Shown piece by piece: positions 63,063-64,000 of a stretch of 64,000 nucleotides of DNA. The stretch spans positions 1,435,569 through 1,499,568 of the forward strand of contig NZ_MSCP01000002.1 of assembly GCF_002954715.1 (NCBI RefSeq), read 5' to 3'. This DNA is from Aliivibrio sifiae. GTDB taxonomy: Bacteria > Pseudomonadota > Gammaproteobacteria > Enterobacterales > Vibrionaceae. How positions within the stretch are numbered: position 1 is the stretch's first letter; the number at the start of each line of letters is the position of its first letter. The translations under genes were made by a program, and so were the position numbers. The notes below the pieces were generated by a model, which was not told where the DNA came from, did not search any database, and saw only the letters and a list, made by a program, of their open reading frames with translations.

Positions 63063-64000
63063 TCTGATTGTTTTTGGCGAAGATTGGGGTGGTTTACCCT
63101 CTAGTACTCAACACTTGATTAAGCAGCTCTCTCTTACTAGAAAGATAATCTGGGTGAACTCCATTGGGTTACGTCAGCCAAACTGGTCATTGCATGACAT
63201 TAAACGCGCTTGGAAAAAGCTAACGCAGCCTAAAACAAAAAAAGAAACAGAGTCAACGGCTAATGACTCTCCCTTTCAAGTGGTGAATTTAAAAACAATT
63301 CCAGCCCCAAAAAGACGATTTGCGCGTTGGATAGCAAAACAATTAATCGTAAAACAATTGAAACCACTGATAAAAAAAGCAGAATTAAAAAATCCAATCT
63401 TATGGACGTCATTACCAACAGTGGCAGATATTTGTGGCAGCTTAGGTGAATCTAGGATCATTTATTATTGTGGCGATGATTTTGGCGCTTTAGCAGGTGT
63501 CGACCATGATGTCGTCCTTGCTCATGAGGAAAGATTAGTAAAAAAATCAGACATTATTTTGGCTGCAAGCCCAGTACTGTGTGACAAATTCCCAAAAAAC
63601 AAAGTGAAGTATCTACCTCATGGTGTTGATTTTATTCTCTTTAACCAACCGGTTTACAGAGCAAAAGACTTACCTAATGATGGACGTCCTATTGCCGGAT
63701 TTTATGGCAGTTTATCGAAATGGCTTGATTATGAATTACTTAATCACGTTATTGAGGTTAACCCTGATTGGCACTTCATTTTTATTGGCCAAAACGAGTT
63801 GCCTTATAACCCTCTTGTTAAACGAGAAAATGTTCATATATTAGGGCCAAAGCCACACTATCAATTACCGCGCTATAGTCAACACTGGCAAGTGAGTTTA
63901 TTACCCTTTGTAAAAAATGAGCAAATAAGATCCTGCAACCCACTAAAGCTACTTGAATACTTAGCGACAGGGACACCAATAATTAGCACTGATTTTCCAG
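63052..64000 (+). CDS. sypN: SypN, GT4-like glycosyltransferase, 3' end outside window
   Basis: The ATG at 63052 overlaps the sypM end and has GAGG about 7 nt upstream. The frame is open to the window edge (316 codons). GT-B-like features: FGEDWGGLPSSTQHL near the N-terminus, IIYYCGDDF, KVKYLPHGVDF at the domain hinge, AGFYGSLSKWLDYEL in the donor half and SCNPLKLLEYLATGTPII near the edge, a typical nucleotide-sugar-binding stretch. It would add a sugar to the Syp repeat unit. Named from its position after sypM. Confidence 0.85.
   Translation, partial: MKHDLIVFGEDWGGLPSSTQHLIKQLSLTRKIIWVNSIGLRQPNWSLHDIKRAWKKLTQPKTKKETESTANDSPFQVVNLKTIPAPKRRFARWIAKQLIVKQLKPLIKKAELKNPILWTSLPTVADICGSLGESRIIYYCGDDFGALAGVDHDVVLAHEERLVKKSDIILAASPVLCDKFPKNKVKYLPHGVDFILFNQPVYRAKDLPNDGRPIAGFYGSLSKWLDYELLNHVIEVNPDWHFIFIGQNELPYNPLVKRENVHILGPKPHYQLPRYSQHWQVSLLPFVKNEQIRSCNPLKLLEYLATGTPIISTDFP

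Overview
The window is AT-rich chromosomal DNA from a marine gamma-proteobacterium of the Vibrionaceae, most likely Aliivibrio (the Vibrio fischeri group). The main evidence is the right end. It carries the syp symbiosis-polysaccharide locus in recognisable order, with two sigma-54 promoters, a third weaker candidate and SypG-type enhancer sites. An RpoS-like sigma factor that fits RpoQ lies about 8 kb upstream, as recalled for V. fischeri chromosome 2. No IS elements, tRNAs, rRNAs or CRISPR arrays were seen. The species call rests on gene content and remembered locus order, not on a search.

Layout. 1-14.5 kb: a giant secreted adhesin (minus strand, C-terminus off the left edge) diverges from a six-gene operon. 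That operon encodes an Hpt protein, a HlyD-type adaptor, a hybrid sensor kinase without its phospho-acceptor histidine, a TolC-type channel and two half-size ABC transporters with eroded ATPase motifs. 14.5-21 kb: a GH16 glycanase and a DUF3131 protein diverge from a second, intact type I ABC/adaptor pair, followed by a zinc-ribbon membrane protein and a coiled-coil protein. 21-28 kb: a 1,429-residue protein made almost wholly of RTX nonapeptides, a beta-barrel protein with an internal duplication, and a GT-A glycosyltransferase. 28-31.3 kb: a partner-switching operon (receiver-PP2C phosphatase, STAS protein, sugar nucleotidyltransferase, RsbW-like kinase). 31.3-38.3 kb: an exopolysaccharide operon with a cellulose-synthase-like GT2, three DUF3131 proteins and an unknown exported protein. 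38.4-41 kb: rpoQ with a downstream EAL phosphodiesterase. 41-46 kb: a small barrel-like exported protein, an intact hybrid kinase and a receiver protein with a helical tail. 46-48.6 kb: an LruC/GEVED-domain secreted protein and a lipoprotein. 49-64 kb: sypA, B, C, D, E, a reduced sypF, G, H, I, K, L, M and the start of sypN; no sypJ is seen.

Working model (inference). Nearly everything here makes or controls an extracellular matrix: two type I export systems, adhesin and RTX cargo, one synthase-dependent polysaccharide with its own glycan-active proteins, and the Wzx/Wzy-type Syp polysaccharide. Control seems layered. SypG with sigma-54 drives syp and perhaps the LruC gene. Nine of the non-syp operon leaders share a -10-like TCCTATGCT element (ten sites in all), suggesting one alternative sigma factor, possibly RpoQ, gated by the RsbU/STAS/RsbW module. 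The best candidates for undescribed biology are that shared promoter signature, the adhesin export operon built from degenerate enzymes, and the Hpt-only SypF beside a hybrid kinase that lacks its own Hpt.
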